Assembly: GCF_029873635.1 (NCBI RefSeq)
Contig: NC_080419.1
Span: forward strand, 66,665,323 to 66,729,322
Source: Malania oleifera
Lineage: Eukaryota; Streptophyta; Magnoliopsida; Santalales; Ximeniaceae
Direction: 5' to 3'
DNA length: 64,000 nucleotides
The first letter of the stretch is position 1; every line of letters begins with the position of its first letter. A model generated the notes under the pieces. The model did not search any database and had not been told where the DNA came from. It saw only the letters and a program-made list of their open reading frames with translations. The position numbers and the translations under genes were made by a program. This document shows positions 22,423 through 35,390 of this stretch, in pieces.

Positions 22423-24449
22423 CACTCTCCATCAAGTTGGTGCATATAGTTCTCTTATGCCCAACTTGTCAAGTGAGTTGTAGAAGTTCTTGATGCATAC
22501 TACCTTTGTATGTTTGCAAACTGGTCTTCAGACTTTATGAAAGGTTTTGTTTGATGAAATGTTGATCTACCTCCACATGTTTTGTGTAATCATGTTGGTC
22601 AGGGTTGTTAGAAATATTAATAGCCGCCTTATTTTCATATAACAGATCCATATCAGAACTAGGAGCCAAGCCTATTTCCATAAATAGTCTCCTTAGCCAG
22701 AGGAGCTTATAGAGACCCTTAGCCATTCCATGGTATTTGACTTCTACACTTGACAATGCCACTACGTTTTGTTTCTTACTTCTCCATGTAACTAAATTCC
22801 CTCCAACAAACATGAAGTAACCTTAAGTGGGCTTTCTATCCAAGATATTCCCTATCCAATCTACATCAATATATCCTTAAACCCTTAGATGATTATTCTT
22901 TGAAAACATAGGTCCTTTTCCAGAAGATGACTTTAAGTATCGAAGAATCCTGATCATTGCATCCATGTGATCCTCACTAGGACCATGCATGAATACTTAC
23001 ATCAAAAGCAATATTTGGGCGAGTATGTGAGAGGTAGATAAGTTTTTCAACTAACCACTGGTACCTTTCTTTGTATGTTGGAACTTAATCTGGATATTCT
23101 CCAAGTCTATGGTTCTGGACTATTGGTGTCTCTGCAAGTTTACACTCTAGTAATCCCACCTCGGATAGTATATCAAGTATATATTTTCTCTGGGAGAGAA
23201 ATATACATTGCTTTGATCTAGCCACTTCAATTCCCAAAAAATATTTGAGTCCTCCCAAATTCTTCATCTCAAAATCAATTGCCAATTGCTTCTGGAGTTC
23301 GAAAATTTCTTCTGAATCATTTCATGTAATGATCATGTCATCTATATAGATTATCAATGCTGTTACCTTGTTCAGTTGATGCTTCAAGAAGAGTGTATGG
23401 TATGAGTTGCTTTGTTGAAAACCATATTTCTTCATTACCAAGCTAAATTGCCCAAACCATGCTCGTGGTGATTGCTTTAGTCCATACAATGCGTGTTGTA
23501 ACTTACACACAACCTCAGTTGTTGAGGTTGCCGTGTAGCCTGGTGGAAAGGCATTCTTTACATCAAATTGGTGTAGCGGCTAATCGAGGTTTGCTTCTAG
23601 AGATAGTAAGACTCAAACTATATTCACCTTGGCTATTGGTGAGAACGTTTCCTAATAGTCCACGCCATTTGTGTATAGCCCTTTGCCACCAGTCTTGCTT
23701 TATATCGTTCAAACCTTGTGTTTTAGAATAGCCATTTGCACCCTATTGTCCTTTTTCCTTTAGGCAACGAAATAAGAGCCCATGTTTTGTTCTTTAGTAA
23801 TTTCTCCATCTCTTCCTTTATATCTTGGGTCCACTTAGGGTTTGCTAGAGCTTCTTGAACATTAGCAAGAACATGACACGAGGAAAGTTTGTGGGCAAAT
23901 TTTTTTGAGGGGTTCGGATAGTCACTTTTTAGATACATAGTTGGCAATTAGATACCTTGACGTTCGTTCCTCAATTTCTGGAGAGTACCTATTTGGTGGC
24001 TTTCCACGATTATGCTTGAAAGGTAAGATATAACTAACAAAGGTATCCATATCATTATTAGTCGGAAGTGCAATGGGAGAATTTACCTTAGGGATATTCT
24101 CAGGAGATGGCTCTTTAGGTACTAAGGAGTGGGGGGACTTTTGTTCAACTTTAGGTGGTGTAGATGTTGCTCTTAGAGTTAAGTCATCCTTCGGAGATGC
24201 ATTCAGAGTTTTATGAGGTTCCCCATTGACTATCGTATTTATGTCATTAAACCCCAGCCAGCCAAACATTGACCAATTCTGCTCTTTAACTTGGATCTCC
24301 CCCCAAAGAGAAGAAATTCCGAGGGAGAGTAGAATATGTTGGATTCTAGAAACCTTAGATCCATAGTTACACAGGTGCGCTTGGTGGCTGGGTCATAGCA
24401 CCGATATCCCTTTTGATGTAAGGCATACCCCAAAAAAAGACACTGAACA
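22423..24449 (-). mobile_element. Ty1/copia fossil, 3' half of pol
   Basis: Read on the minus strand, the order is integrase C-terminal tail (GYALHQKGYRCYDP, about 24.4 kb), linker, reverse transcriptase (HALYGLKQSPRAWF and IYIDDMIIT, about 23.3-23.9 kb; LKYFLGIEV near 23.25 kb) and RNase H (VALSSVEVKYHGMAKG, about 22.55-22.8 kb). This order is that of Ty1/copia. The 5' half is absent because the Tekay-type element starts at 24450. The element has several breaks. The exact copia lineage was not decided. Confidence 0.88.
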
Positions 24450-24468
24450 TGTAGAGACTCGAAAAATG

Positions 24469-24549
<81 letters not shown>
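24469..24549. repeat. (AAT)n microsatellite in the Tekay 5' LTR
   Basis: About 27 AAT units. The same place in the 3' LTR (about 34297-34310) has only two or three units. Confidence 0.95.
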
Positions 24550-24742
24550 GTCAGTAAGAAAAAAAAAGGAGAAATTGGTTTGGGTGCAAGGCCAAACCGT
24601 TAACGGTTTAAGTTACCGAGGCTCAGTAAAAGGTAAAATAGTAGAAATTGTTTGGTTAAAAAGGCCAAATCGTCGACGGTTTCTCCTGTTCTAGCAGCCT
24701 ATAAATTGGCTCCTAAGTTATTTTTATTTGTAAAAATTATAA

Positions 24743-24745
<3 letters not shown>

Positions 24746-24801
<56 letters not shown>
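24746..24801. repeat. (CT)n microsatellite in the Tekay 5' LTR
   Basis: About 28 CT units in the probable transcribed leader, downstream of a CTATAAATTGG box. The 3' LTR has about 14 units at 34431-34458. Confidence 0.95.
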
Positions 24802-24802
<1 letters not shown>

Positions 24803-25490
24803 ATTTTTGGCTCGATTTCAGCCTGAATCGAAGGATAAACGTGATTTCGGGATCCTGACGATGATTCTCTATAGTTTAACTGGAGCGATTTTGTAGTTCA
24901 GGCACCACTCCAAAACTAGGGTAAGGAAGATTTTTGAAGTTTTCTTAGTCATTGAGAGTGTGTGGGCTTAGGAGTATTAAAATAACTATTATTCTGGGGT
25001 TGAACTGATTAAATTAGGGTTTATGAATACAGGATTTTGTGCAAACATTGTAAGTACTATTTTAGGATCCCTACAGGTTTTTCTCCAAGAATCAGGTAAG
25101 GGAATAGATTATGTCAGGTATTTTTAGAAAATTTACCGGTTCAAAATAAAGTATTTGATTACAGAAATTATTTATATGATTTTTCTGGATATTCAGGTAT
25201 ATGGGAAGGATATTTATGAATTAATGTATGTTTTTTGGAAATATTTTGTTTGAACTGAGTAAACCCTAGAAGCAGATTTAATATTATTTTTCAGTAAAAT
25301 ATGTTTTCTCCAGACATTTAGTATATTATAGAGTAACACTCACTCGTGTGGCATGAGTATGATTATTTTACAATATGTATATACAGACTAGAATATTTTA
25401 TGATTATATAGAACAAATGCAGTTTGATAATGATTTTCAGAAATGATATAAACATTACAGAAAATATGATATTATACAGTATACTATTAC

Positions 25491-25640
25491 AGTTCAGCTG
25501 CCCTAGTGCCGTGACTGTTTAGCCAGCCTAGTACCGTGATATTTTAGCCAGCCTAGTGCTGTGACAGTTCAATCGGTCTAGTATTGTGATATTTCAGCTG
25601 ACCTAGTGTCGTGATAGTTCAGTCAGCCCAGTGCCGTGAG
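25491..25640. repeat. Six 25-bp tandem units in the Tekay LTR
   Basis: The unit has the form GTTCAGC-G-CCTAGTGCCGTGA-- and repeats six times with about 10-25% divergence between units. The equivalent part of the 3' LTR is missing, so the copy number cannot be compared. Confidence 0.85.
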
Positions 25641-26643
25641 AAGATATATATGACAGTTTAATCATAAGTTATGATATGATAGATTTTATAGAGAAACATG
25701 AAAATGAGTTATGTTGCAGTTATATTACAAAATATATTATATGATAGCAGAACCCTGATTGATTAGTTTAGTCTCAGAGCATGGTACCGTAGCTATTATG
25801 TCAGATTAGTGTCACCACACGTCTCAGATAGAGTGTTGGTGTTTGGATAGTCGATTGAGCCCAGAGAAGAGTAGTGTGCCCCTCCTCGCAGTACGAACTA
25901 GGCTGGGCAGGCCAATTGTACTTATAGACGAGTCAGTTTTGCCTTAACATGGTAGGCCAACCATTGTTAGGTCCCACCTACGAGTTGCACAACCCAATCA
26001 TGTGAGGCGTAATACATGATATCAGCTAACTATCTATCTAAAGTAAAAATTTCAGTATTATACAAATATAGTAGATGTTTTACATGTTTATGGAAATTTG
26101 TTATGATATAGAACGTTTATATGAAAAGTATGATTTCATGAGACATATATAAGCATGAGTACAAATTTCCATGATTTATCAGTTACAGTTTAATATATTA
26201 TAGTTAAATTTCTTGTAGTATTTATATTTATAACACGCTAGAGCTCATGTTGCCACACACTGATGATAATCTATCCCATCTTATTGAGAGGTGTCTTTAC
26301 ATCCAAGAATTTAAACATTTCAAAAAATCCAGACAGACAAGCGGAGCAAGCTCTGAGGTAGAGGAGGTTTTAATACTATCCTAGTTTTAGGGTAAGTGTT
26401 TAGAGTTGGGGGATATTTTTGGGGACGTATATGTATATTTATGGAGATAATAGAACTCTGGTATTATAAATGAGATCTGGGTGCTTTATGTTTCCGTTGC
26501 TTAGTTAGAATGTATTTATGGACAGGTATATGCCCGTTACCCCACTTTGGGTCCAGGTTGACTTTGTCGATATTAACATGGTATCAGAGTTTAGTATATG
26601 GAAATATATATATATATATATATATATAGTTGAATTTTTGGGT

Positions 26644-26863
26644 CGTTACAATTTGGTATCAGAGCAAATGGATAGTTACCCTCAATCCCCGGGAACTCTC
26701 GCTTATGAATGATTGTGGCGAAGGAAGACCCTTCGCCCGGGGGCTTACCGAATTGAGGGACAATAAAGTGAGTGCTCTGATAGGTACCCGTTGTTGCCAC
26801 GGACGTAAGACCCACTAAGTTAAGTGATAATGCCCGAAAGGGGGACGTTACAATTTGGTATCA
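26644..26863. repeat. 18-bp direct repeat around a GC-richer leader insert
   Basis: The 18 bp CGTTACAATTTGGTATCA (LTR end plus start of the primer site) occur at 26644-26661 and again at 26846-26863. The 184 bp between them are richer in GC than the rest of the LTR and leader and have internal complementarity (CCCTCAAT with ATTGAGGG; CGAAGG with CCTTCG). Confidence 0.85.
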
Positions 26864-29800
26864 TCTAGATTGTTAGGTTTTGTAGACTTTAGTACCCAAC
26901 AGATAACAATACCAGAGTATAGGAATGAATCTTGATGATGGTAGGAAATGGGTAGATCAGAATTTGAGTAAGTCATTGTTGGAGGTTAAGATAAGAATTC
27001 AGAGTTTTGTCTCGTAGCCTGGAGGCAAGAACTTCGTGGTTGTTTTTGTGATTTTCCTGGAATGATAATTTCAGGAAAGTTATGGTAAACTATCGTCGGG
27101 TTTTGTTTTTAAGTTGCAGGATTGAATCTTAAATTGAGGTCATGAATATAAGTTGAATGGTTATATGAGGATATTTTATGGTTTCTTAGTTAGATAAGTG
27201 TACGAATCGTGTTATGATATAGGATTCTAAGATTATTTTCTACCCTAATTTTAGAATGGACCCTGGAGGTAATAACGTTAACGTTGGAGGTAGTGGCGAC
27301 CTCTAGTATGGGTGGTAGTGACTCTAATTAGTTACTGCGTAGTGTGGCTCAACAAGTTATGGCAGAAATAACACGAAATTCTAAAGAAGAGGACTGCCCC
27401 CCAGCTGATCAGAGTTGCACGATCATACATTTTACTCTTATGAATACCCCGTCATTTTTAGGAGGAGCCGACCCGTTCATGGCAGAGAATTGGGTCTAGG
27501 AGATTGAGAAAATACTGATAGTGCTGCACTGCATTGATGAACAAAAAGTTCTCTATGCTACATTCAAGTTGACAGGTGAGGCCGAGTGGTGGTGGATAGT
27601 TGTGAAATTACTGGAGGAGCAGAGATCAGTACCAGTAGCCATGACTTGGAGCCAATTTAAGGAGATATTCTTCGATTGATACTTCCACACCACCACTAGA
27701 GAAGCTAAGGTGGAGGAGTTTCTGACTTTGACCCAGAGGCACCTGACGGTTCAGCAGTACACGACGAAATTTGTTAAGATGTCTCACTTTGCCTCGTACA
27801 TGGTTCCATATGAGCCAAAAAAGGCAAGAAAATTTGAGAGAGGCTTGAGACAAGAAATTTATAAGCAAGTGGCAGTTTTAAAGGAGTAGGATTTCTCAGA
27901 ATTGGTGGATAAGGCCGCCGTAGCAAAGACAAGCAGGCAGAGGGGTGCTAGGGTGAAGAGTCAGAGGAAGAGACCTACGCCTCCTGAATTACGAGTAGGT
28001 ACCATTCAAGGCCTATGGAGGGAAGATGGATATAGTGGGGGTCAGAAACAGGAGATGGGAAGCCATGGGTATCAAGGTGATCAGACCTATCCTATTTGCC
28101 CTAGATGTAGTAGGAGGCACGTGGGAGTGTGCCAAGTAGGAAGGAATGTTTGCTATCAGTGTGGTAGAATGGGTCACATGGCACGAGACTATCGTGCGTA
28201 GCCAAGCAATGCTTCCACTCCTAGACAATTTTGGGGAAATAGCCAGACACCCCGAGGTGGCAGTAGAGGAATACTGCGCAAGCGTGGGTTTAGGCACTGG
28301 CACTAGGAGTCGCAGAGGCGGCCAGCGATGTGGTGACAGGTACTATTCCCATGTTTTCAATTAAAGCTACTATTTTATTTGATATAGGGGCCACACAATC
28401 GTTTATTTCTCGGGAATATATTAGATTGTGTGGGATAGAAACTTAGTTACTGGATGCCGAATTTTCTGTGGTTACACTGATAGGAGTAGTAGTGGTTTGT
28501 AGAAAAAAATCTCAAAGGCTATCCAATGGATATTCGGGGGAGAGTGCTACCAGTCGACCTCGTAGTGTTAAATATGCACAGATTTGACGTGATTTTGGGG
28601 ATGGACTGGCTAGCTGCTAATTATGCCAGCATCGATTGTCATAAGAAGGAGGTAGTATTCAGATCTCCTGGGGAGCAGGAGTACATATTTGTGGGGTTAT
28701 GCGTGCACTCCTCACCACAGTTAGTGATAGCTATTCAAGCAAGGAAGTTACTCCTAGACGGATGTCAGGGGTACATAGCTTGTGTAAAGGAAATGACAGA
28801 GGGAGAATTGAAATTTGCATATATTCTAGTAGTGAGAGAATTTTTAGATGTCTTTCTAAAGGATTTACCTGAACTGCCTCCTGAACGTGAAATTGAATTT
28901 ACCGTTGACCTACTTCCAGGGACGACACCGGTATCTAAAGCTCCCTACAGAATGACTTTGGTAGCGTTGAAAGAATTAAAAGATCAGTTGTAGGAATTAT
29001 TAGACAAGAGATTTATTAGACTTAGTGTATCGCCCTTGGGAGCACCAGTTCTATTTGTAAAGAAGAGGACGGGATGATGAAGATGTGTATTGACTATAGG
29101 GAGATAAATAAAGTGATAGTTAAAAAGATTGATCTTCGATCCGGGTACCATCAGGTGAAAATTAAATTAGAAGATGTTCCAAAAACGGCTTTCTGAACCA
29201 GGTATGGTCATTATGAGTTCTTGATTATGCCTTTCGGACTAACCAATGCTCTTATAGCATTTATGGATCTAATGAACAGAGTTTTCCATGAATACATGGA
29301 TCAGTTCGTGGTGGTTTTCATTGATAATATTCTGGTATATTTAAAGAGTTTTGAGGAGCATGAAAATCATCTAAGGATGGTGTTACAGGTGTTGAGAGAA
29401 AGGAAGTTGTACGCTAAACTCAGAAAGTGTGAATTCAGGTTAGAAAAAGTTACATTCCTTGGACATGTGATATCCAAGGATGGTATCTCTATAGATCCAA
29501 GCAAGATAGAAGCGGTAGTGAATTGGGCGAGACCATGGAATGTTTAGGAGATCAGGAGTTTCTTAGGTTTGGCAGGATACTACCGTCAGTTTATGAAGGG
29601 TTTTTCTAGACTTTCGTTTCCTCCAACACGATTAAGGAGGAAGAATGTGAAGTTTTATTGGACCAATAATTGTGAGTAAAGTTTTCAGGAACTGAAACAA
29701 TGACTCGTCACTGCTCTAGTTTTGACCCTTCCATCAGGAAATGATGGTTTCATGATCTATAGTGACGCGTCTCAAAAGGGGATGGGGTGTGTTTTGATGC

Positions 29801-29988
29801 AGCAGGGAAAAATTGTGGCATACACTTCTTGACAACTTAAATATATTCGAGAATAACTACCCTATGCATGATTTAGAGTTGACTGCAGTGGTGTATGCAT
29901 TAAAAGTTTGGAGACATTATTTGTATGGTGGAAAGTGTGAAATATTCACAGGTCATAAAAGGTTAAAGTATTTCTTCATGCAGAAGGA

Positions 29989-31084
29989 TGTTGAATCAGG
30001 TGTAATCCCAATAGGGAGGGGGAGAGGTGAATTGGGTATTTAAAAATTCTTTGACACTTATTTACCACTTAAACCCTTCTTATATATTTACCAATGAATC
30101 TTTATTACTCATTTACTTATGTGCAATGCTATCCAACCTATCAATGCAATATAAACAATTTAAATGCAGTGCTAAAAGTAAAGAGTAAAGGGAAGAGAGA
30201 AAATAAATACGGTTTTTACGAGGTTCAGCTGACTTGGCCTATGTCCTCGCCTTGAGGAACCACTTAAGGATTTCACTAAATCCCTACTCCTTAAATTAGG
30301 ACGGAGCTTCCCTTACAATCTGCTGCTTACAAGAGGTACAACTTCCTCCTCACCCGTTGCTTACAAGAGATACAACTCTCTCCTCAAATCCCGGTTCACA
30401 CATCGAACCGTGTATACAATAGAATCTATAAAAACACTAAAAAATGCTTCCAAACAAAAGCTGGTGAGTATAATTCAAATTCCTAATACATTAACATATG
30501 ATATAACTTGAAGCTCAGAATGTATGAAAAACGATACAATCGTTTATGTATGATATGCTTCAACATACAAATCCCTCTTTAACCAACACTCCCAAGTAGT
30601 GATATATTTAAAACACTTTGGAGAATTTTAGGGTTCTTAGTTCACTTTTCAAAAATGCATAAATATATTTGATGTGAACTTATTAACAAAAACTTTGTCT
30701 TGAATATTAAATCAACCAAAATCACAAAGTTTTCTTACAAATATTCAAACACAACACAACCTTTACAATCTGCAAATATATATAGATATGAATTCTAAAG
30801 ATCAAAAACCAATGTGATCTATTTTATAAAATATCCTTCAACACTATATGTAGTTAAGAACTCCAAGAATATCTAATCAAGTGGATTTGTACTATTAAAA
30901 GTATCGTGTCTTTGAATGGGAAAACTCACTTGAACCTAAAATATTTAATCAATAGCTAAACCTCTTTTCAAGTTGTAATCTTATCAAAGTGATTTAATAT
31001 ATATATATATATATATATATGCACACTCAAGATCAATCTCTTAATACTTAATCAAAAATAGATTTTTCAATAATAAGCTCTATG

Positions 31085-31116
<32 letters not shown>

Positions 31117-32311
31117 TTGAATCAAAAACCAATTAACCAATAGCAAAAAAACAAAAAAACAAAAAAAAAAATTCTCAAGTAATGATCTTTTCAAAAATAA
31201 TTTTATATGTATGTGCACACTCAAGATCAAACTTTTCTAATGATATTCAATGAAAAGTGATGAGATGAGAAGTTCTTGAAAATGATAACTTGAATCGCCA
31301 AACCTTAATACCAAGAAGAAATAAAGTTGAATGAATGAATGCCCTTTGATTTTTGGAGTAGATTTTCCCAAACAAGATGAATGAAGAATGAAGTGCAGAC
31401 AATCGTATAACAATTAGCTCAAGTTTCTCTATGTTCTTGCAATAATAATATGTTCTTCTCTTGTTGTGTGTCTTAGCTTTGTTCTAGGGTTTAGATATTT
31501 AGTATATATAGTGTCTTACCCTTAGAATTGATCTCAACCATTGGATCAAAGAAATAGTTCGTGAGTTCTTTTAATAAAAATCAAAATTTTAAGTTTCCCG
31601 CAAGTTCAGGCGACTGAGGTTGAAGCCTAGGCGACTGAAGTTCCTTAAACCTTTGAAAAATTAACTTGGAATACAGTGTCAGGCGCTTAAAGAGAGGTTC
31701 AGGCTTCTGAGGTGGCCAGTTCAGGCCCTTGAAGTCCCAAGGTCAGGCGACCGAAGTGTCTCAGCCAACTTGCTGTGTTTCCCATTAATTCTTTAGGCTA
31801 CCGAACTTAATCTTTAGGCTCCTGAGGAAATTCTTCAGGTGACTGAGGTTGAGTTCAAGCTACCGAAGTCCCCTTTTTCTCAATTTTTATTTTCTAATTT
31901 AAAAATTTGTTTTACTCTCTTTCTTAGGTCTTTTATAAAACATATTTTCCATGATTTTAAAAGTATTTCTAAGTCCATGAGAGCCCTCTAATGATATACA
32001 TGAAATGCATGAATCCTAAAATCATTTTAAGTTATGTTGAGTCTCAAATTAAATCATATGAAAATGTAAGTACATGAGATCTAAATACCCATTTCCAAGA
32101 TGTTCTTGAATTTTGCCGCTTGCATCTTGATTCTTGTACTCTTTGATTTCCAAGGAGCTTGCCAAGATTTGTAAGCTTTACTTGAAAGCTTTCATGACTT
32201 GTTATCTCTCCATGCATGCTTAATCTATGTCATGTTCACAAACTCAATGCACAGATCAAATATCAAGTGATTTGTCATTATCAAAATCGGATTGGACTCA
32301 TAGAGTCAACA
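29989..32311 (-). mobile_element. Solo Sirevirus-like LTR inside the Tekay element
   Basis: On the minus strand it runs from TGTTGACTC to ACACCTGATTCAACA, so the outermost 6 bp are inverted repeats (TGTTGA...TCAACA). Flanking pentamers AAGGA (29984-29988) and AAAGA (32312-32316) differ at one base and fit a target duplication. Gypsy RNase H coding likeness stops at the left border and resumes at the right one. Features shared with 13125-15080 are the GCTTACAAGAGGTACAACTTCC units near 30330-30390 and the ACGAGGTTCAGC word. It has AT microsatellites at 30997-31020 and 31089-31115. A cluster of CAGGCGACTGAAG-like words lies at 31600-31880. Confidence 0.8.
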
Positions 32312-34278
32312 AAAGAATTGAATATGAGGCAGAGGAGGTTGCTGGAATTGATTAAAGATTACGACTGTACCATTAGTTAACACCCAAGGAAGGCTAATGT
32401 GGTAACTGATGCCTTGAGTTGAAAGTCAGGAAGTGCCTCAGTATTAGTAGTGGTGGTGCAACATTAGATTAGAATGGATTTAGAAGGACTTTGTGTGGAG
32501 TTGGTGGAGGGAGATCACTAGGCATTTATTGCTAATCTGGTACTTCAACCGACTTTACTGGAGAGAATTAAGATTGCACAGATGCAAGATGCAGAATTGG
32601 TAAAGATTAGGGATAAAGTGCAGAGTGGATAGGGAGTCGATTTTAAAATTTCAGATGACGGAACTTTGAGATTTCGCAGTAGGTTATGTGTACCTAATGA
32701 CACTGAAATTAAAAAGACCATTTTGGAAGAGGCGCACCGTTATAGTACTTCTAGGAAGTACGAAAATATACAAAGATTTGCGAGTATCCTTCTGGCAGAG
32801 CAAAATGAAAAGAGAAATTGCCCGATATGTAGAACAACGTTTGACCTATAAACAGGTAAAAACTTAGCATCATAGGCCAACAGGATCATTGCAACCACTT
32901 TATATTCCAGAATGGAAGTGGGAGCACATCTCCAGGGGCCTTGTCACAAGATTGCCACTAGCGTAGCATAGGTAAAATGCCATATAGGTAGTCGTAGATC
33001 GTTTGATGAAGATTGCCCATTTTCCTCCCATTAGAGTTAACTATTCCGTAGTTAGATTGGCGGAGATGTATGTATAGGAGATAGTCAGATTGCATGGCGT
33101 GCCAGTGTCCATCGTTTCTGACCGGGACCCACGGTTCATATCTCAATTCTGGAAGAGTTTACAAGGAGCCTTGGGTTCTCAGCCGATGTTTAGTACAACA
33201 TTTCATCCTCAGATCAATGGACAGACAGAGAGGACTATATAGATATTGGAAGATATGCTGCGGGCCTGTGTATTGGACTTTCGTGGTAGTTGGATCCAGT
33301 ATATGCCACTGGTTGAGTTTGCTTATAACAACAGCTACCAGACCAGTATTGAGATGACACTGTATGAAGCGTTGTATGGTCGAAGGTGCCGATCTTCGTT
33401 ATATTAGGATGAAGTGGGTGAAAGATAGATTTTGGGGCCAGAGATTGTACAACGGTCTTCTAAGAAAATCAAACTTATCCATGAAAGAATTGAAACAACT
33501 CAGAGTCAACAAAAAAGCTACGTAAATACTCGCCGGAGGAAGCTGGAATTTGGTGTAGGAGATCATGTGTTTTTGAAAATTGCACCGATGAAAGGAGTGA
33601 TGAGATTTGATAAGAAGGGTAACTTAAGACCTAGGTATATTGGGCCATTTGAGATATTGGAAAGAATCGGTCCAGTTGCCTACACGTTAGTGTTACTCCT
33701 AGCACTATTCAAAATCCACGACGTATTTCATGTGTCTATGTTAAAGAAATTCGTCCCAGATCCATCATATATAATAAGTTATAAGGTACTGGAGATTGGA
33801 GATACTCTATCATATGATGAAGTGTCAGTTCAAATCCTAGATTGTAAAGAGCAAGAATTGCGCACCAAAAAGATTCCACGGGTAAAAGTACTATGGAGGA
33901 ACCATGCAATTGAGGAAGCCTCATGAGAGTTAGAGAAGGAAATGCGTCAGAAGTACCCATAATTATGTAGTGGGGCCTAACATTAGCCAGAAAAGGTAAT
34001 GGTTCCGGTAAGAATTCGTTGTACGTAAGCATATTTTTGTACAGGTTAATTAGTTGAATGTAATTAATTGTAAAATAGAATGTAATGGTTTTTATGTTTA
34101 GTCATTTTGGGAGAATTTTGTTTTGGTTATTATAATCTCCCAGAACAGTAAATGTAACCACGATATTCCTTCGCCATAAGTGAGGGTAATTAATAAAATT
34201 TCAGTTATTTTCCCCAAATGTTAGTATAAGTGCTAAATGGAAAATTTCGAGGATGAAATTTTTATAAGGAGGGGAGAG

Positions 34279-34426
34279 TGTAGAGACATGGAAAATAATG
34301 ATAATAATAGTAAGTAAGAAGAAAGGAGAAATTGGTTTGGGTGCGAGGCCAAACCGTTGACGGTTTTCCTTGTGCCAGTAGCCTATAAATAGGCTTCTAA
34401 GTCATTTTTATTTGTAAAAATTATAA

Positions 34427-34461
<35 letters not shown>

Positions 34462-35079
34462 ATTTTTGGCATGATTTCAGCCCGAATCGAAGGATAAACG
34501 TGATTTCAGGATCCCGGCAACGATTCTCCATAGTTTAACCGAAGCAATTTTTTGTAGTTCAGGAATTTTAGGAACTACTCTAAAATTAGGGTAAGGAAGA
34601 TGTTTTAAAGTTTGGTTAGTCATTGGGAGTGTGTGAGCTTAGGAGTATTAAAATAGCTATTATTCTGTGGTTGAACTGATTAAATTAGGGTTTATGAATA
34701 CAAGATTTTGTGCAAACGCTGTAGGCACTATTTAAGGATCCCTTCAGGTTTTTCTCCAAGAATCAGGTAAGGGGATAGATTATGTCAGGTATTTTTAGAA
34801 AATTTACCGGTTCAAAATATAATATTTTATTACAGAAATTATTTATATGATTTTTCTGGATATTCAGGCATATGGGAAGGATAGTTATGAATTAATGTAT
34901 GTTTTTGGGAAATCTATTGTTTGAATTAAGTGAACCCTAGAAGCAGATTTAATATTATTTTTCAGTAAAATATGTTTCCCCCAGACAGTTAGTATATTAT
35001 AGAGTAACACTCACTTATGTGGCATGAGTATGATTATTTTTCAGTATGTATATACAGATTAGAATATTTTATGATTATA
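34279..35079 (+). repeat. 3' LTR of the Tekay element (truncated)
   Basis: It matches the 5' LTR from its start (TGTAGAGACATGG) through the CT microsatellite to about 35079, where the sequences part company. About 7% of positions differ in the compared stretch, which is compatible with insertion two to three million years ago if a rate near 1.3e-8 per site per year holds. Confidence 0.85.
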
Positions 35080-35390
35080 CACTCATCCTTTCAAAAACAT
35101 TTTAGCATTTATCTTTAACATAATCATCTTTTCACATGATTTAATTTTAGGAAATTTCTACCGAAATTTCAGCAGCATGCCGTCTGTAAATAGAACATTT
35201 CCCATAAAACGTGTACCTGAAATGTGGTTGTTTTCGGCAGATAAATCATATTAAGCATACAACAACCTAAAATCAACAACCAGCATGCAGTTCACATCAT
35301 TGCATCCGCCATGCAGGAGACATTCTAGACTACACAGGAGGCATTCTATATATATATACTAGAGAAAAGAGGATAATTTTGATTTCAGTG
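35080..35390. other. Unassigned LTR-like stretch
   Basis: Sequence unlike either neighbour, with repeated CAGCATGC and AGGAGACATTCTA / AGGAGGCATTCTA words. It may be a scrap of another gypsy LTR; no ends or mate were seen. Confidence 0.35.

Larger units (their letters stand above)
24450..35079 (+). mobile_element. Tekay-type chromovirus (Ty3/gypsy), with truncated 3' LTR
   Basis: The 5' LTR is at 24450-26650 and starts TGTAGAGAC. The primer site TGGTATCAGAGC is at 26654-26665. Gag lies at about 27.25-28.2 kb with zinc knuckle CYQCGRMGHMARD, protease with DVILGMDWLA near 28.6 kb, reverse transcriptase with PFGLTNA and [10 protein letters not shown] near 29.2-29.35 kb, RNase H, integrase (about 32.5-33.6 kb) and a C-terminal motif VKVLWRNHAIEEAS near 33.9 kb. 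The 3' LTR begins at 34279 after the purine tract AAGGAGGGGAGAG and loses similarity to the 5' LTR at about 35079. LTR difference is roughly 7% by eye. It is broken at ten or more places and interrupted by a solo LTR. The Tekay assignment rests on the C-terminal motif and overall likeness. Confidence 0.88.

Noticed and set aside
24652-24858. Open frame with a long SL repeat
   Set aside because: It is a translation of the CT microsatellite in the Tekay LTR.
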